Below are positions 10,005 through 20,718 of a stretch of 38,565 nucleotides of DNA, one piece after another. The DNA lies in the NCBI GenBank assembly GCA_950068185.1, contig CATMHL010000002.1:1-38565 (forward strand), given 5' to 3'. Below the pieces are notes generated by a model. The model did no database searches and was not told the DNA's origin. It saw only the letters and a list, made by a program, of their open reading frames with translations. Position numbers and translations under genes: made by a program. The stretch comes from an uncultured Pelagibacteraceae bacterium. Lineage in GTDB: Bacteria; Pseudomonadota; Alphaproteobacteria; Pelagibacterales; Pelagibacteraceae. The number at the start of each line of letters is the position of its first letter. The first letter of the stretch is position 1.

Positions 10005-10013
10005 TTTATATTA

Positions 10014-11039
10014 CTATGTGTTGTCTTCTAACTTTTTAGACAATTCAATAATATTTTCAGGTGGCCAGTTTGGTATTTCCATACCTAAAAAAAGCGACAT
10101 TGAATTCAAAACTTCTTTTATTTCGTTAAGTGATTTTCTACCAAAATTAGGTGTTCTTAACATTTCGGACTCAGATTTCTGAACCAAATCTCCAATGTAA
10201 ATTATATTATCATTTTTAAGGCAATTCATTGATCTCACGGATAGTTCTAGTTCGTCAACTTTCTTAAGTAAATTCTTGTTAAATTCAAGTTCAGTTGTTT
10301 GAGGTTTTTTCTCAATTTCCGCTGGTTCATCAAAATTGACAAATAATGATAATTGATCTTGAAAAATTCTTGCTGCATAAGCCACTGCATCTTCCGCGGA
10401 TATCGACCCATCTGTCTCAACTTTCATTACCAATTTATCATAATCTAATGATTTTCCTTCCCTAGCATTTTCGATAGTATATGAAACTTTTTTTACGGGA
10501 GAAAAAAGTGAATCTATAGCAATAAGACCTAGTGGAGAATCTTCATTTTTGTTTCTGTCTGCAGGACGATATCCCTTTCCTCTACTTGCTATTAACTCCA
10601 TATGAAATACTGTATTTTCATCCAAATTACATAAAACCAAATCTTCATTCAAAATTTTTACATCGGGATTTAATTGAATATCTTTAGCTTTAATTTCTCC
10701 TGGACCTTTTACGTCCAATATCAATTTTTTTGGTACATCTGACATTACCTGAAGTGATAATAATTTAACATTTAAAACTATATCCGTAACATCTTCTCTT
10801 ACACCTTTGATAGAAGAAAATTCATGTAAGACTCCATCAATTTGTATACCGGTAATTGCAGATCCCTGTATTGAAGATAGAAGAATTCTTCTTAATGAAT
10901 TTCCTATGGTTAAAGCATATCCTTTTTCAAGTGGTTCAGCTATAACCGTAGTAATAGATTTATCATCACTGTTTTGAATGTTTAATTTATTTGGTTTAAT
11001 CAAATTTTTCCAATTATCATTTATTATCGTATTTTGCAT
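10014..11039 (-). CDS. rpoA: DNA-directed RNA polymerase subunit alpha
   Basis: 341 aa; [28 protein letters not shown]-terminal domain [17 protein letters not shown]. Confidence 0.98.
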   Translation of the reverse strand: MQNTIINDNWKNLIKPNKLNIQNSDDKSITTVIAEPLEKGYALTIGNSLRRILLSSIQGSAITGIQIDGVLHEFSSIKGVREDVTDIVLNVKLLSLQVMSDVPKKLILDVKGPGEIKAKDIQLNPDVKILNEDLVLCNLDENTVFHMELIASRGKGYRPADRNKNEDSPLGLIAIDSLFSPVKKVSYTIENAREGKSLDYDKLVMKVETDGSISAEDAVAYAARIFQDQLSLFVNFDEPAEIEKKPQTTELEFNKNLLKKVDELELSVRSMNCLKNDNIIYIGDLVQKSESEMLRTPNFGRKSLNEIKEVLNSMSLFLGMEIPNWPPENIIELSKKLEDNT

Positions 11040-11044
11040 GCTTG

Positions 11045-11485
11045 CTATACTCTCCTTTTTTTTGGTGGTCGAGCTCCGTTATGTGGCATAGTAGTAATAT
11101 CTTTTATCGAAAGAATTTTAAATCCTCTAGATTGCAAAGCCCTCAAAGCTGTCTCTCTTCCGGCTCCTGGTCCTTTCAATTTAACTGTTAAAGTTTTTAA
11201 ACCATGTTCTTGAGCTTTAGTAGCGGCTGCATCAGCAGCAATTTGAGCTGCATAAGGTGTTGATTTCCTTGAACCCTTAAAACCTTTGGATCCAGCTGAT
11301 GACCAAGCTATTACATTTCCGCTATCATCGGTAATTGTGACTATAGTGTTATTAAATGTAGCATTCACAAATGCTATTCCTACAGTAATATTTTTTTTAA
11401 TTTTTTTTTTTATAATTTTAACTTTTTTTATTTCATCATCTTTATTATTTAATGATTCTTTTTGTTTTTTTGCACTTTTGTTCAT
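11045..11485 (-). CDS. rpsK: 30S ribosomal protein S11
   Basis: [46 protein letters not shown]; Lys-rich N-terminal extension. Confidence 0.97.
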   Translation of the reverse strand: MNKSAKKQKESLNNKDDEIKKVKIIKKKIKKNITVGIAFVNATFNNTIVTITDDSGNVIAWSSAGSKGFKGSRKSTPYAAQIAADAAATKAQEHGLKTLTVKLKGPGAGRETALRALQSRGFKILSIKDITTMPHNGARPPKKRRV

Positions 11486-11488
11486 AAA

Positions 11489-11872
11489 TTATTTTTTTAT
11501 GGGAGTTAATTTCTTTCCTGCTATGGCTATAGCCTTACCTTTTCTTGTTCTTGCGTTGCTGTGGGTTCTTTGTCCTCTCACAGGTAATTTCTTTTTGTGT
11601 CTTGAGCCTCTGTAAGTAGCAAGATCTACGAGTCTCTTAATATTCAAAGATACTTCTCTTCGCAAATCACCTTCTACTTTATAATTTTTATCTATAAATT
11701 CTCTAATTTTTAAAATTTCATTTTCTGTTAAACTATTAACTCTTTTGTTTTTTGAAATACTAAGTTTTGTACAAATATCATTTGAAAATTTTTTTCCTAT
11801 ACCATAAATATAAGTTAACGCAACGTGAACTACCTTGGTTTGAGGAATATTTATACCAGCTATACGTGCCAT
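11489..11872 (-). CDS. rpsM: 30S ribosomal protein S13
   Basis: [43 protein letters not shown]. Confidence 0.97.
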   Translation of the reverse strand: MARIAGINIPQTKVVHVALTYIYGIGKKFSNDICTKLSISKNKRVNSLTENEILKIREFIDKNYKVEGDLRREVSLNIKRLVDLATYRGSRHKKKLPVRGQRTHSNARTRKGKAIAIAGKKLTPIKK

Positions 11873-11929
11873 TATTTCAATGAAAACTATTATCTAAATT
11901 CGCTATTTATATTAATACAGTTTACAAAG

Positions 11930-12580
11930 TCAAGTCTCTAAAGAAGCTATAATAGCACGTATTTCGTCAAATATTTGATCAATTTCTAACATTCCATTAA
12001 TATGGTGAAGTAAATTTTGCTCTTTATAAAAATCTAATATAGGCAAAGTTTTATTTAAATAAGTTTCAAATCTATTTGTAACTGTTTTTTCATTATCATC
12101 AGATCTTTTATTTAAAAATTTTGGATCACAAGAATGATTTTTACTTGTTGCAGGCATAAAATATTCATTAAAGATTAATCCACAATTAATACAAGTTTGT
12201 CTACCTAGAATTCTTTTAAGAATAAGTTTTTTTTCAACATTTAAACATAATACACATGATATTTTCTGTTTATATTTTTTCAGACATGTGTCTAAATTTC
12301 TTGCCTGTTCTAAATTTCTAGGATAGCCATCAAATATTAAACGATTATATAATTTTTTATCAGAAAAGATCTTTATTAATAAATCATTAATAATATTATC
12401 GGATACTAATAAACCCTTATCAATTATAGATTTAATTTTATTGCCTAAATTAATATTTTTTTTTATTTCTTCTCTAAGTAAATCACCTGTAGAAACTTTG
12501 TATAGGTTAAAATTTTTTACGATTTTATCCCCTTGTGTTCCTTTTCCTGCTCCGGGAGGTCCAAACAATATTATATTCAC
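11930..12580 (-). CDS. adk: Adenylate kinase
   Basis: NIILFGPPGAGKGTQ, FDGYPRNLEQA, GRQTCINCG. The track's 12598 start is a TTG; the GTG at 12578-12580 gives the canonical (M)NIILFGPPG start. Confidence 0.93.
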   Translation of the reverse strand: MNIILFGPPGAGKGTQGDKIVKNFNLYKVSTGDLLREEIKKNINLGNKIKSIIDKGLLVSDNIINDLLIKIFSDKKLYNRLIFDGYPRNLEQARNLDTCLKKYKQKISCVLCLNVEKKLILKRILGRQTCINCGLIFNEYFMPATSKNHSCDPKFLNKRSDDNEKTVTNRFETYLNKTLPILDFYKEQNLLHHINGMLEIDQIFDEIRAIIASLET

Positions 12581-12587
12581 CGAATAA

Positions 12588-13889
12588 TTATCTTCCAAAC
12601 TTTGTTTTTTTTATTAATGACTCATATTGCTGACTCATTAATCTTGTTTGCACCTGTGAAACTGTATCCATGGCTACAACAACTACGATTAAAACCGAAG
12701 TTCCACCTAAATAAAAAGGGATTGGATATCTTGATATTAAAAACTCTGGCATTAAACAAACCAAAGTTAGATACAAAGCACCAATCGTAGTTAATTTTGT
12801 TAAAATATCTTCTATAAAATAAGCTGTTCTTTCACCAGGTCTTATTCCAGGAACATATCCTCCATGTTTTCTCAAATTTTCTGCTGTCTCTTTTGGATTA
12901 AAAACAATAGAAGTATAAAAAAATGAAAAAAATATTATACCGGAAGCATATAGTAACATATACAAAGGCTTGCCTTGAGAAAATAAAGAAGAAATGTCCA
13001 AAAATGTTTCGGAATCAGAAAAAGTAAAGTTTGAAAACGTTATCGGAAGTAACAATAAAGCTGATGCAAAAATAGCTGGTATAACTCCTGCTGTGTTTAT
13101 TTTCAATGGTAAATGTGATGACTCTCCACCATAAATTTTAGTCCCCATTTGTCTTTTTGGATAATTTATCAATATTTTTCTTATAGCTCTTTCAATAAAA
13201 ACTATAAAAGCAACCGTTAAAATTAAAAGGGTAAATATGGACAAAATAATAGTTGCTGATAAAGCTCCTGTCCTTCCCAGTTCAAATGTTGTAGCTAAAG
13301 CTCTTGGTATCTCAGCTACAATTCCGGAAAATATAATTAATGATATTCCATTTCCTATCCCTCTTTGTGTAATTTGTTCACCTAACCACATTAAAAAAAT
13401 AGTTCCAGCTACTAAAGTAATTACTGTCGTTAATTTAAAATAAGCACCTGGATCTGTAACAACTATACCTGAGTTTTCGAGTCCAACAGAAACTCCATAT
13501 CCTTGTACAGTTGCAAGTAAAACAGTGCCATACCTTGTGTATTGTGTAATTTTCTTTCTCCCTATTTCTCCTTGATTTTTTAAATTTTTAAATGTTTCTG
13601 AAACTCCAGTAAGTAATTGAATAATAATAGAGGATGAGATATACGGCATAATACCCAATGCAAATATAGCCATTCGTTTAACAGCTCCTCCTGAAAAAAT
13701 ATTAAACATTCCAAGAAGACCCCTTTGATTAGATTGCATTAATGTCTTCAATGATTCTGCATCAATACCGGGCAAAGGGACATACGTGCCCAACCTATAA
13801 ATTGATAAAATTAAAACAGTAAATAAAATTCTATTTCTTAAGTCATTACTTTTTGAAAAAAAACCTGAATCTGTATTATCAATTGCCAT
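12588..13889 (-). CDS. secY: Preprotein translocase subunit SecY
   Basis: 433 aa; RILFTVLILSIYRLGTYVPLPGID, ALGIMPYISSSIIIQLL, GIGNGISLIIFSGIV, GTSVLIVVVVAMDTVSQ. Confidence 0.98.
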   Translation of the reverse strand: MAIDNTDSGFFSKSNDLRNRILFTVLILSIYRLGTYVPLPGIDAESLKTLMQSNQRGLLGMFNIFSGGAVKRMAIFALGIMPYISSSIIIQLLTGVSETFKNLKNQGEIGRKKITQYTRYGTVLLATVQGYGVSVGLENSGIVVTDPGAYFKLTTVITLVAGTIFLMWLGEQITQRGIGNGISLIIFSGIVAEIPRALATTFELGRTGALSATIILSIFTLLILTVAFIVFIERAIRKILINYPKRQMGTKIYGGESSHLPLKINTAGVIPAIFASALLLLPITFSNFTFSDSETFLDISSLFSQGKPLYMLLYASGIIFFSFFYTSIVFNPKETAENLRKHGGYVPGIRPGERTAYFIEDILTKLTTIGALYLTLVCLMPEFLISRYPIPFYLGGTSVLIVVVVAMDTVSQVQTRLMSQQYESLIKKTKFGR

Positions 13890-13907
13890 TTTAATTATAA
13901 TATTAGA

Positions 13908-14363
13908 CTATTTGATTAATGTAACTTTTCCACCTAGTTTTTCTATCTTTTCCTTAGCTGATTTTGAAATAGAATTAACTTCAATATCAAATTTTTGCTT
14001 TAAGTCTCCTGTCCCAAGTAATTTCAATTTTCTATGTTTTTTGCTAAGCAATTTAGATTTTTGCAGATTTGTTAGATTTATTTTATTATTGAGTATATCT
14101 TTTTGCTTGGTAATAATTTCTTGAATCCTTGACAAATTAATTATTGCTATATTTTTTTTATTTACGATGCTTTTAAAACCACGCTTTGGCAATCTTCGAT
14201 ATAAAGGCATTTGCCCTCCCTCAAAGCTTTTTATGGCTACACCTGATCTTGACTTTTGACCCTTATGACCTCTTCCGCATGTTTTTCCTTTGGACGAACC
14301 AATTCCTCTTCCGAGTCTTTTTTTAGATTTGATTGCTTTTGAACTTAATTGATTTAGTTTCAT
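13908..14363 (-). CDS. rplO: 50S ribosomal protein L15
   Basis: KRLGRGIGSSKGKTCGRGHKGQKSRSG, FEGGQMPLYRRLPKRGF. Confidence 0.97.
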   Translation of the reverse strand: MKLNQLSSKAIKSKKRLGRGIGSSKGKTCGRGHKGQKSRSGVAIKSFEGGQMPLYRRLPKRGFKSIVNKKNIAIINLSRIQEIITKQKDILNNKINLTNLQKSKLLSKKHRKLKLLGTGDLKQKFDIEVNSISKSAKEKIEKLGGKVTLIK

Positions 14364-14373
14364 AAATAATGAC

Positions 14374-14871
14374 TTATTGTTTTCCTTTTGTAATTTCGGC
14401 TATTTTTTTTCCTCTTGCAGCAGCTATGTGTTTGGGAGAATTTTGATTTTTCAAACCCTTTAAACATGCTTTTAAAACATTTATAGGATTAGAAGAACCT
14501 AATGATTTTGCAACAACATCTTTAATTCCAACGACTTCACAAGCCGCTCTTATTGGTCCACCCGCAATAATTCCAGTTCCTGAAGGTGCGCTTCTTAATA
14601 AAACCTTACCGGCTCCCTCTTTGGACAACACATCATGATGAAGTGTTCTACCGTCGCGCAAAGGAATTCTAAACAAATTATTTTTAGCTGTTTGCGTAGC
14701 TTTTCTTATTGCATCAGGAACTTGTTTCGCTTTAGCATAGCCAAGGCCAATAGAGCCAGCATAATTACCTACAACAACTAAAGCAGAAAATGCAAATCTT
14801 CTGCCACCTTTTACAACTTTAGTGATTCTATTAATTGAAACTAACTTGTCTTTAAATTCATTATTTTCCAT
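14374..14871 (-). CDS. rpsE: 30S ribosomal protein S5
   Basis: [44 protein letters not shown]. Confidence 0.97.
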   Translation of the reverse strand: MENNEFKDKLVSINRITKVVKGGRRFAFSALVVVGNYAGSIGLGYAKAKQVPDAIRKATQTAKNNLFRIPLRDGRTLHHDVLSKEGAGKVLLRSAPSGTGIIAGGPIRAACEVVGIKDVVAKSLGSSNPINVLKACLKGLKNQNSPKHIAAARGKKIAEITKGKQ

Positions 14872-14879
14872 ATTATTTA

Positions 14880-15224
14880 TTAAAACGTCAAGCCACCTTT
14901 GCGTAAGGCATCAGCAAAAATTTTAATCCTTCCATGATATTTATATCCACTTCTATCAAAATATACTTTTGTAATTTTTTTTTCTAAGGCTTTTTTAGCT
15001 AATATTCCAGCAACATGAAGGGATAAATCAGTTTTTTTTTTACTACTTCTTTTTTCTTTGATAGATGACGCGGAAACTAAAGTTTTATTATTTTTATCAT
15101 CAATAATTTGTGCTGATATATTTCGGGATGATCTAAATACGGTTAATCTAAACCTTTCCGAGTTAATTTTCTTAAGTTTTTTTCTTATTCTTGCAGCTCT
15201 TTTTTGATATAAAATATTGGTCAT
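14880..15224 (-). CDS. rplR: 50S ribosomal protein L18
   Basis: [42 protein letters not shown]. Start set at [16 protein letters not shown] (15224), just after the rplF stop. Confidence 0.95.
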   Translation of the reverse strand: MTNILYQKRAARIRKKLKKINSERFRLTVFRSSRNISAQIIDDKNNKTLVSASSIKEKRSSKKKTDLSLHVAGILAKKALEKKITKVYFDRSGYKYHGRIKIFADALRKGGLTF

Positions 15225-15225
15225 T

Positions 15226-15765
15226 TTATTTCTTTTTACCTTCTTTTCTAAATACATATTGACCTCTTTCTTTTATTCCTTTTCCTTTATAAGGTTCAAC
15301 AGGTTTTAGCATTTTAATTTCTGACGATACTTTACCTACTAATTCTTTATCTATACCGTTAATTTTTATAATAGTACTTTTCTCTACGGCAGCTTTTATT
15401 CCTTCAGGTATTTTGTAAGAAATAGTATGACTAAATCCAATCTGTAAAATTAAAATATTTCCTTTTAAAATTGCACGAAATCCAACTCCATTTAACTCAA
15501 GTATTTTTTCAAAACCTTCAGACACGCCAATTATAGCACTATTAATAATACTTCTGGTAGTTCCCCACAACATGCTTGAAGTTTCATTTTTTTTAATTAA
15601 CTTTATAATTAAACTTTTATCATCAACAATTGTAGCTGCAAAAATTTTATCATTTAGCGTTAATTCTTTTGACCCTTTCGGCCCAGTCAAGAATATTCTG
15701 CCACTTTCAAGTTTGACCTTTGTGTCTTTAGGTATAATTATTGGTTTTTTTCCAAGTTTAGACAT
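15226..15765 (-). CDS. rplF: 50S ribosomal protein L6
   Basis: MSKLGKKPIIIPKDTKV, GPKGSKEL, PEPYKGKG-type motif PVEPYKGKGIKERGQYVFRKEGKKK. Confidence 0.96.
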   Translation of the reverse strand: MSKLGKKPIIIPKDTKVKLESGRIFLTGPKGSKELTLNDKIFAATIVDDKSLIIKLIKKNETSSMLWGTTRSIINSAIIGVSEGFEKILELNGVGFRAILKGNILILQIGFSHTISYKIPEGIKAAVEKSTIIKINGIDKELVGKVSSEIKMLKPVEPYKGKGIKERGQYVFRKEGKKK

Positions 15766-15771
15766 AAAAAT

Positions 15772-16173
15772 TTAGAATACTCTACAAATTATTTCGCCAC
15801 CGATATTTTTTGTTTTCGCATCATTGTCGGACATAATTCCCATAGATGTTGATATTATGGCTAATCCCAATCCGTTTTGAATTTTTGCGATACTATCAGC
15901 TTTTGCATAAATTCTTCTTCCTGGCTTTGATACTCTTTTTATTTCTTTTATAACGGGCAATCCATTACTGTACTTTAGATCTACCAACAAAGATTCTTTT
16001 TTATTTTTATTATTTGATAAAATTCTATAATTTGCTATGTAGCCTTCCTGTTTTAGTACATCCAAAATTCTTGTTCTAAACTTAGAACTTGGAATTGTAA
16101 CATTATTCAATGCTCTTAGTTGAGCATTTCGAATTCTAGTAATCATATCACCTACAGGATCTACAAAACTCAT
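15772..16173 (-). CDS. rpsH: 30S ribosomal protein S8
   Basis: DPVGDMITRIRNAQ, SKPGRRIYA, GLGLAIISTSMGIMSDNDAKTKNIGGEIICRVF. Confidence 0.97.
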   Translation of the reverse strand: MSFVDPVGDMITRIRNAQLRALNNVTIPSSKFRTRILDVLKQEGYIANYRILSNNKNKKESLLVDLKYSNGLPVIKEIKRVSKPGRRIYAKADSIAKIQNGLGLAIISTSMGIMSDNDAKTKNIGGEIICRVF

Positions 16174-16188
16174 TTTACCTCCATTAAT

Positions 16189-16494
16189 TTACCAACTTGA
16201 TTTAGTCATACCTGGTATTTTACCCTTTGAAGCCAAATCTCTAAGAGCAATCCTAGAAATTTTAAGTTTTCTATAAACTCCATGTGGTCTACCTGTTATT
16301 TCACATCTATTTCTAATTCTTACTTTTGATGAATTTCTTGGTATCTTTGCAAGCTTCAATTGCGCAGCAAATCTTTCTTCTAAAGGTAATTTTTTATTTT
16401 TAATTATCTTTTTAAGACTTTCTCTTTTCTTTAAAAATTTTTTTACAAGTTTAATTCTCTTTAAATTTCTTTGTATCATACTAGTTTTTGCCAT
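16189..16494 (-). CDS. rpsN: 30S ribosomal protein S14 (no zinc-ribbon Cys motif)
   Basis: [41 protein letters not shown]. Confidence 0.97.
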   Translation of the reverse strand: MAKTSMIQRNLKRIKLVKKFLKKRESLKKIIKNKKLPLEERFAAQLKLAKIPRNSSKVRIRNRCEITGRPHGVYRKLKISRIALRDLASKGKIPGMTKSSW

Positions 16495-16500
16495 ATTTCC

Positions 16501-17067
16501 TCAATTTATTCCCTTTTTTTTAATTTTTTTACTGAATGGAAAATTCATTGCTTCTAATAATGCAAATGTAGTTTTTCTATCTTTTCCAGTAGTAACAAGA
16601 GTGATATCCATCCCTCTAATTCGATCTACTTTATCAAAGTTTATTTCTGGAAATATTATATGTTCTTTGATTCCAAAACTGTAATTGCCGAAATTATCAA
16701 ATCCATACATACTTAAACCTTGAAAGTCCTTAACTCTGGGTAAAGCAATATTTACTAATCTATCTATAAATTCATACATCTTATTACTTCGTAAAGTAAC
16801 TTTTATACCAGCTGTGGTTCCTTTTCTTGTTTTGAAGTTTGATATAGATTTTTTAAATTTTGTTATAATTGGCTTTTGACCACTAATTAATGAAATATCT
16901 TCAATAGAGTTTTGAACTATTTTTTTATCATTTGCATCAGCCCCAAGACCCATATTTAAAACTACTTTTGTGATTCTGGGGACCATAAGTTTGTTTTTCA
17001 TTGAAAATTTTTTTTGTAAATCAATTATAATTCTCTTATCATACTGCTCTTTTAATCTCGGTATCAT
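16501..17067 (-). CDS. rplE: 50S ribosomal protein L5
   Basis: PRITKVVLNMGLG, GQKPIITKFKKSISNFK, GNYSFGIKEHIIFPEI. Confidence 0.97.
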   Translation of the reverse strand: MIPRLKEQYDKRIIIDLQKKFSMKNKLMVPRITKVVLNMGLGADANDKKIVQNSIEDISLISGQKPIITKFKKSISNFKTRKGTTAGIKVTLRSNKMYEFIDRLVNIALPRVKDFQGLSMYGFDNFGNYSFGIKEHIIFPEINFDKVDRIRGMDITLVTTGKDRKTTFALLEAMNFPFSKKIKKKGIN

Positions 17068-17315
17068 TATTTTTTATGTATAAGTTTAGTTTTTTTATCT
17101 AGTGAATCTAAAATTTTTATATTAGAAATATCAATAAAATTTTCCTTAGTAATAATTCCTCCTTTTTTTTCTTTTGTTGTTTTCTCGTGTTTTTTAATAA
17201 AATTTATTCCTTTAACTTTAACTTTGTTACTTTTTCTTAAAATTTCTATTACTTCACCTTTTTTTCCTTTATCTTTTCCACAAATTATTTCCACTTGTGT
17301 TCCTTTATTTAGCAT
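17067..17315 (-). CDS. rplX: 50S ribosomal protein L24 (short)
   Basis: KGTQVEIICGKDKGKKGEVIEIL, GINFIKKHEK, GGIITKENFIDISNIKILD; only 82 aa. Confidence 0.93.
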   Translation of the reverse strand: MLNKGTQVEIICGKDKGKKGEVIEILRKSNKVKVKGINFIKKHEKTTKEKKGGIITKENFIDISNIKILDSLDKKTKLIHKK

Positions 17316-17317
17316 AA

Positions 17318-17686
17318 TTATAAAACCTCCGGTGCTAATGATATTATTTTTGTTTGTCCTTTTAATCTTAGCTCTCTAGTAACAGGACCAAAAATTCTAG
17401 TTCCAATAGGTTCACCCTTTTCATCAGTAAGCGCTACTGCGTTATCGTCAAATTTGACAGTGCTTCCGTCATTTCTAAAAATTGAATATTTAGTTCTTAC
17501 TACAACAGCTTTATGTACTGAACCTTTTTTAACTTTTCCATTAGGAATTGCATCCTTAACACTAACTACAATACTATCACCGATGGAAGCGTATCTTCGC
17601 TTAGACCCTCCTAGAACTTTAATACACTCAACTCTTCGTGCTCCAGTATTATCAGCAACATTTAATTCTGTTTGTACTTGTATCAT
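17318..17686 (-). CDS. rplN: 50S ribosomal protein L14
   Basis: [50 protein letters not shown]. Confidence 0.98.
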   Translation of the reverse strand: MIQVQTELNVADNTGARRVECIKVLGGSKRRYASIGDSIVVSVKDAIPNGKVKKGSVHKAVVVRTKYSIFRNDGSTVKFDDNAVALTDEKGEPIGTRIFGPVTRELRLKGQTKIISLAPEVL

Positions 17687-17917
17687 TTACTTATTTATTA
17701 CCTCCCATCTTTTTTTTTTTGAAAAAGGTCTAGATTCAATAATTTTTACATTATCCCCTATTTTAAATTTATTCTTTTCATCGTGTACATGGTATTTTTT
17801 TGAAGAAGTTATTACTTTTATAAAAAAAGGATGTGAATATTTTCTTTTCACCAAAACAACTACTGTTTTATTATTTTTGTCTCTTATAACTTTACCCTTT
17901 AATGTTTTTTTACTCAT
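17687..17917 (-). CDS. rpsQ: 30S ribosomal protein S17
   Basis: LKGKVIRDKNNKTVVVLVKRKYSHPFFIKVITSSKKYHVHDE, GDNVKIIESRPFSKKKRW. Confidence 0.96.
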   Translation of the reverse strand: MSKKTLKGKVIRDKNNKTVVVLVKRKYSHPFFIKVITSSKKYHVHDEKNKFKIGDNVKIIESRPFSKKKRWEVINK

Positions 17918-17918
17918 A

Positions 17919-18104
17919 TTAATTTTTTTTGTGTAATTTGGTTAATAATTTTGCCACATCATTTTTTAATTGTGAAACTTTTGATGTATCTTCTAATTGT
18001 CCATTAACCTTTCTAAATCTAAAATTAAACAAATCTTTTTTTAATGAATTAATTTTGCTTTTTAATTCATCAACACTCAATTTTTCAATCTGTTTATTTT
18101 TCAT
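17919..18104 (-). CDS. rpmC: 50S ribosomal protein L29
   Basis: LSVDELKSKINSLKKDLFNFRFRKVNGQLEDTSKV. Confidence 0.95.
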   Translation of the reverse strand: MKNKQIEKLSVDELKSKINSLKKDLFNFRFRKVNGQLEDTSKVSQLKNDVAKLLTKLHKKN

Positions 18105-18107
18105 GTT

Positions 18108-18515
18108 CTAATGTCTTTTTATAAACTTAGTTTTTATTGGTAATTTAGTCGAAGCCTTGTACAATGCTATTTTAGCAACAGACTCACTGACACCATCAAC
18201 TTCAAATATTATCCTTCCTGGTTTAACTCGACATACCCAATATTCTGGTGAACCCTTCCCTTTACCCATTCTTACTTCGGTAGGTTTTTTAGAAACAGGT
18301 ATGTTAGGAAAAATTCTTAGCCAAACTTTTCCTGTTCTTTTCATATACCTTGTTAAAGATACTCTGGCAGCTTCAATTTGCTTTGAAATAATTCTTTCTG
18401 GCTCAAGTGCTTTTAGCCCGTAAGTTCCATAATTTAGAAACTCTCCTCTACTGGCGCGCCCGTGAATTCTGCCTTTATGTGCTTTTCTATACTTTGTTCT
18501 TGCCGGTTGTAACAT
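18108..18515 (-). CDS. rplP: 50S ribosomal protein L16
   Basis: [64 protein letters not shown]. Confidence 0.98.
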   Translation of the reverse strand: MLQPARTKYRKAHKGRIHGRASRGEFLNYGTYGLKALEPERIISKQIEAARVSLTRYMKRTGKVWLRIFPNIPVSKKPTEVRMGKGKGSPEYWVCRVKPGRIIFEVDGVSESVAKIALYKASTKLPIKTKFIKRH

Positions 18516-19176
18516 TTTTTGTTTCCTTATTATTTATTTTTACATGTTTTAAAAAGATTTCTCCTTTATATATCCAAACTTTAACTCCAATCATTCCATA
18601 CGTGGTCAATGCTTCTGCTTCGGCGTAATCAACATCGGCTCTAAATGTATGAAGCGGAACACTTCCCTCTCTTAACCACTCTGTTCTTGCTATTTCATTT
18701 CCAGCTAATCTTCCGCTTAAACAAACCCTAATTCCTTTAGCCCCCAATCGTAATGCTGATTGTATAGCTCTTTTCATTGTTTTTCTAAAACCTATTCTTT
18801 TCACTAATTGTTGTGCTATGTTTTCAGCAACAAGATAGGCATTTAGTTCGGGTTTTTTAATTTCCTTTATATTTAAACTTACTTCGGTGCTTGATATTTT
18901 AGATAAATTTTTTTTTATCTTTTCAATATCCGAACCTTTCTTTCCAATAACAAATCCAGGTCTTGATGTATAAATGGAAATAATGCATTTCTTAGATGTT
19001 CTTTCAATTATAATTTGTGAAACTCCAGAATTAACAACATTTTTCTTGATGTATTCTCTTATTTTAAAGTCTTCTATTAAAAATTTACCGTATTCTCGTT
19101 TTTTAGCAAACCAAATAGAATCCCAACCTCTATTAATTCCTAATCTTAAACTTATAGGATTAACTTTTTGTCCCAT
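18487..19176 (-). CDS. rpsC: 30S ribosomal protein S3
   Basis: [54 protein letters not shown]. Confidence 0.98.
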   Translation of the reverse strand: MGQKVNPISLRLGINRGWDSIWFAKKREYGKFLIEDFKIREYIKKNVVNSGVSQIIIERTSKKCIISIYTSRPGFVIGKKGSDIEKIKKNLSKISSTEVSLNIKEIKKPELNAYLVAENIAQQLVKRIGFRKTMKRAIQSALRLGAKGIRVCLSGRLAGNEIARTEWLREGSVPLHTFRADVDYAEAEALTTYGMIGVKVWIYKGEIFLKHVKINNKETKNVTTGKNKV

Positions 19177-19543
19177 GTAATTCCTTTTTTTGGTTGATAT
19201 TTTCAGATAAAATAATTGTAAGATTGCTATATGGTTTTTTTATAGGGCTTGCCCTACCTTTAGCTCTAGGTCTAAATCTCTTTAATACTATTGACTTTCC
19301 AACGTAAGCTTCTTTGATGTATAAATTATCAATATCGTACTGATTATTATTTTCAGCATTAGCTATTGCCGATTGAAGTGTTTTTTTTATTTCGAAAGCA
19401 ATCCTTTGTCTTGCAAAGGATAAATCTCTAATAGCAATATCAGCTTTTTTTCCTCTAATATTTTTTAGTAAAATATTTATTTTTCTTGGACTCGATCTGA
19501 CGTTTTTATTAACAGCCCTTACTATATTTTTATTTTTTGGCAT
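19160..19543 (-). CDS. rplV: 50S ribosomal protein L22
   Basis: [65 protein letters not shown]. The track's upstream extension to 19723 overlaps rpsS and is unlikely; true start ATGATG at 19541-19546. Confidence 0.93.
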   Translation of the reverse strand: MPKNKNIVRAVNKNVRSSPRKINILLKNIRGKKADIAIRDLSFARQRIAFEIKKTLQSAIANAENNNQYDIDNLYIKEAYVGKSIVLKRFRPRAKGRASPIKKPYSNLTIILSENINQKKELHGTKS

Positions 19544-19880
19544 CATTGAGTATCTCTTTAGGTTTTGTTGCAGTTGATGGTGACGATTTGGAATCATGTA
19601 CAATTTGAGCGGCTTTTTTATCAGCTGATGTATGACTAGAAAATTGTCTAGTAGGAGAAAACTCTCCCAACTTATGGCCAACCATCTCTTCTGATATTTT
19701 AATTGGAATAAATTTTTTTCCATTATGAATTAAAAAACTAATCCCAACAAACTCTGGAATTATTGTTGATTTTCTTGACCAAGTTTTTATTGGTGTAGGG
19801 TTGATTTGAGTTTTTAGTTTTTCAACTTTTTTTATTAAACTTGGATCTACAAAAGGTCCTTTCCAAACTGATCTAGACAT
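19530..19880 (-). CDS. rpsS: 30S ribosomal protein S19 (extended C-terminus)
   Basis: [63 protein letters not shown]. Confidence 0.97.
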   Translation of the reverse strand: MSRSVWKGPFVDPSLIKKVEKLKTQINPTPIKTWSRKSTIIPEFVGISFLIHNGKKFIPIKISEEMVGHKLGEFSPTRQFSSHTSADKKAAQIVHDSKSSPSTATKPKEILNDAKK

Positions 19881-19883
19881 AAA

Positions 19884-20714
19884 TTATTTACCTTTTTTTC
19901 TCCTTGAAATTATATATTTGTCTGTAGATTTATTTTTACGTGTTTTTAATCCCTTAGCAGATTGACTCCATGGCGATACTGGGTTTCTTCCTCCTGAAGT
20001 TTTACCTTCTCCTCCACCATGAGGATGATCTACAGGGTTCATGGCCACTCCTCTGACAGATGGTCTTCTTCCTTTCCATCTATTTCTTCCAGCTTTTCCA
20101 ATTTTAATATTTTGATGATCAGTATTTGATACGGATCCAATTGTTGCTCTAGCAGTGTTAATAACTTTTCTTATCTCACCTGAACTTAATTTAATAATAC
20201 AGTAATTTTCGTCGGTTCCCGAAATTTGTGCCGAAGAACCTGCGGATCGAACTAACTTACCTCCTCCATTTGGGGACAATTCAATGTTATGTATATCTGT
20301 CCCTATGGGAATATCGGATAGTTGCATACAATTACCCACTTTAATTTCTTTATTTCTTCCAGAAACAATTTCATCACCGATATTGATTTTATTTGGTGCA
20401 AGTATATAACTCATTACTCCATCTTCGTATTTGAGCAACGCAACATGAGCAGATCTGTTTGGGTCATATTCAATTCTTTCCACAATAGCTTTAAGATTGT
20501 CTTTTTTTCTACGAAAATCTATTTCTCTATATTTGTGTTTTTGTCCTGCCCCTCTACTTCTTGAAGTAATCCTTCCTAAATTATTTCTTCCGCCAGTTGA
20601 ATGTTGTCCAATTGTTAAAGATTTTAATGATTTACCTTTCCATAAATTTTTTCTATCAACTAGAATGGTTCCTCTTGTAGATTTTGTATAAGATTTAAAA
20701 ATTTTTAGTGACAT
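19884..20714 (-). CDS. rplB: 50S ribosomal protein L2
   Basis: GRNNLGRITSRSRGAGQKHKYREIDF, MNPVDHPHGGGEGKTSGGRNPVSPWS. Confidence 0.98.
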   Translation of the reverse strand: MSLKIFKSYTKSTRGTILVDRKNLWKGKSLKSLTIGQHSTGGRNNLGRITSRSRGAGQKHKYREIDFRRKKDNLKAIVERIEYDPNRSAHVALLKYEDGVMSYILAPNKINIGDEIVSGRNKEIKVGNCMQLSDIPIGTDIHNIELSPNGGGKLVRSAGSSAQISGTDENYCIIKLSSGEIRKVINTARATIGSVSNTDHQNIKIGKAGRNRWKGRRPSVRGVAMNPVDHPHGGGEGKTSGGRNPVSPWSQSAKGLKTRKNKSTDKYIISRRKKGK

Positions 20715-20718
20715 AAAA

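Noticed and set aside
17454-17936. 160-aa plus-strand ORF opposite rplN/rpsQ
   Set aside because: Fully antisense to well-identified ribosomal genes; composition matches a mirror frame of AT-rich coding sequence; no recognisable domain.
19544-19723. N-terminal extension of rplV given in the ORF track
   Set aside because: It would overlap rpsS out of frame for ~190 nt, and the extra residues do not resemble L22; the canonical start is at 19541-19546.
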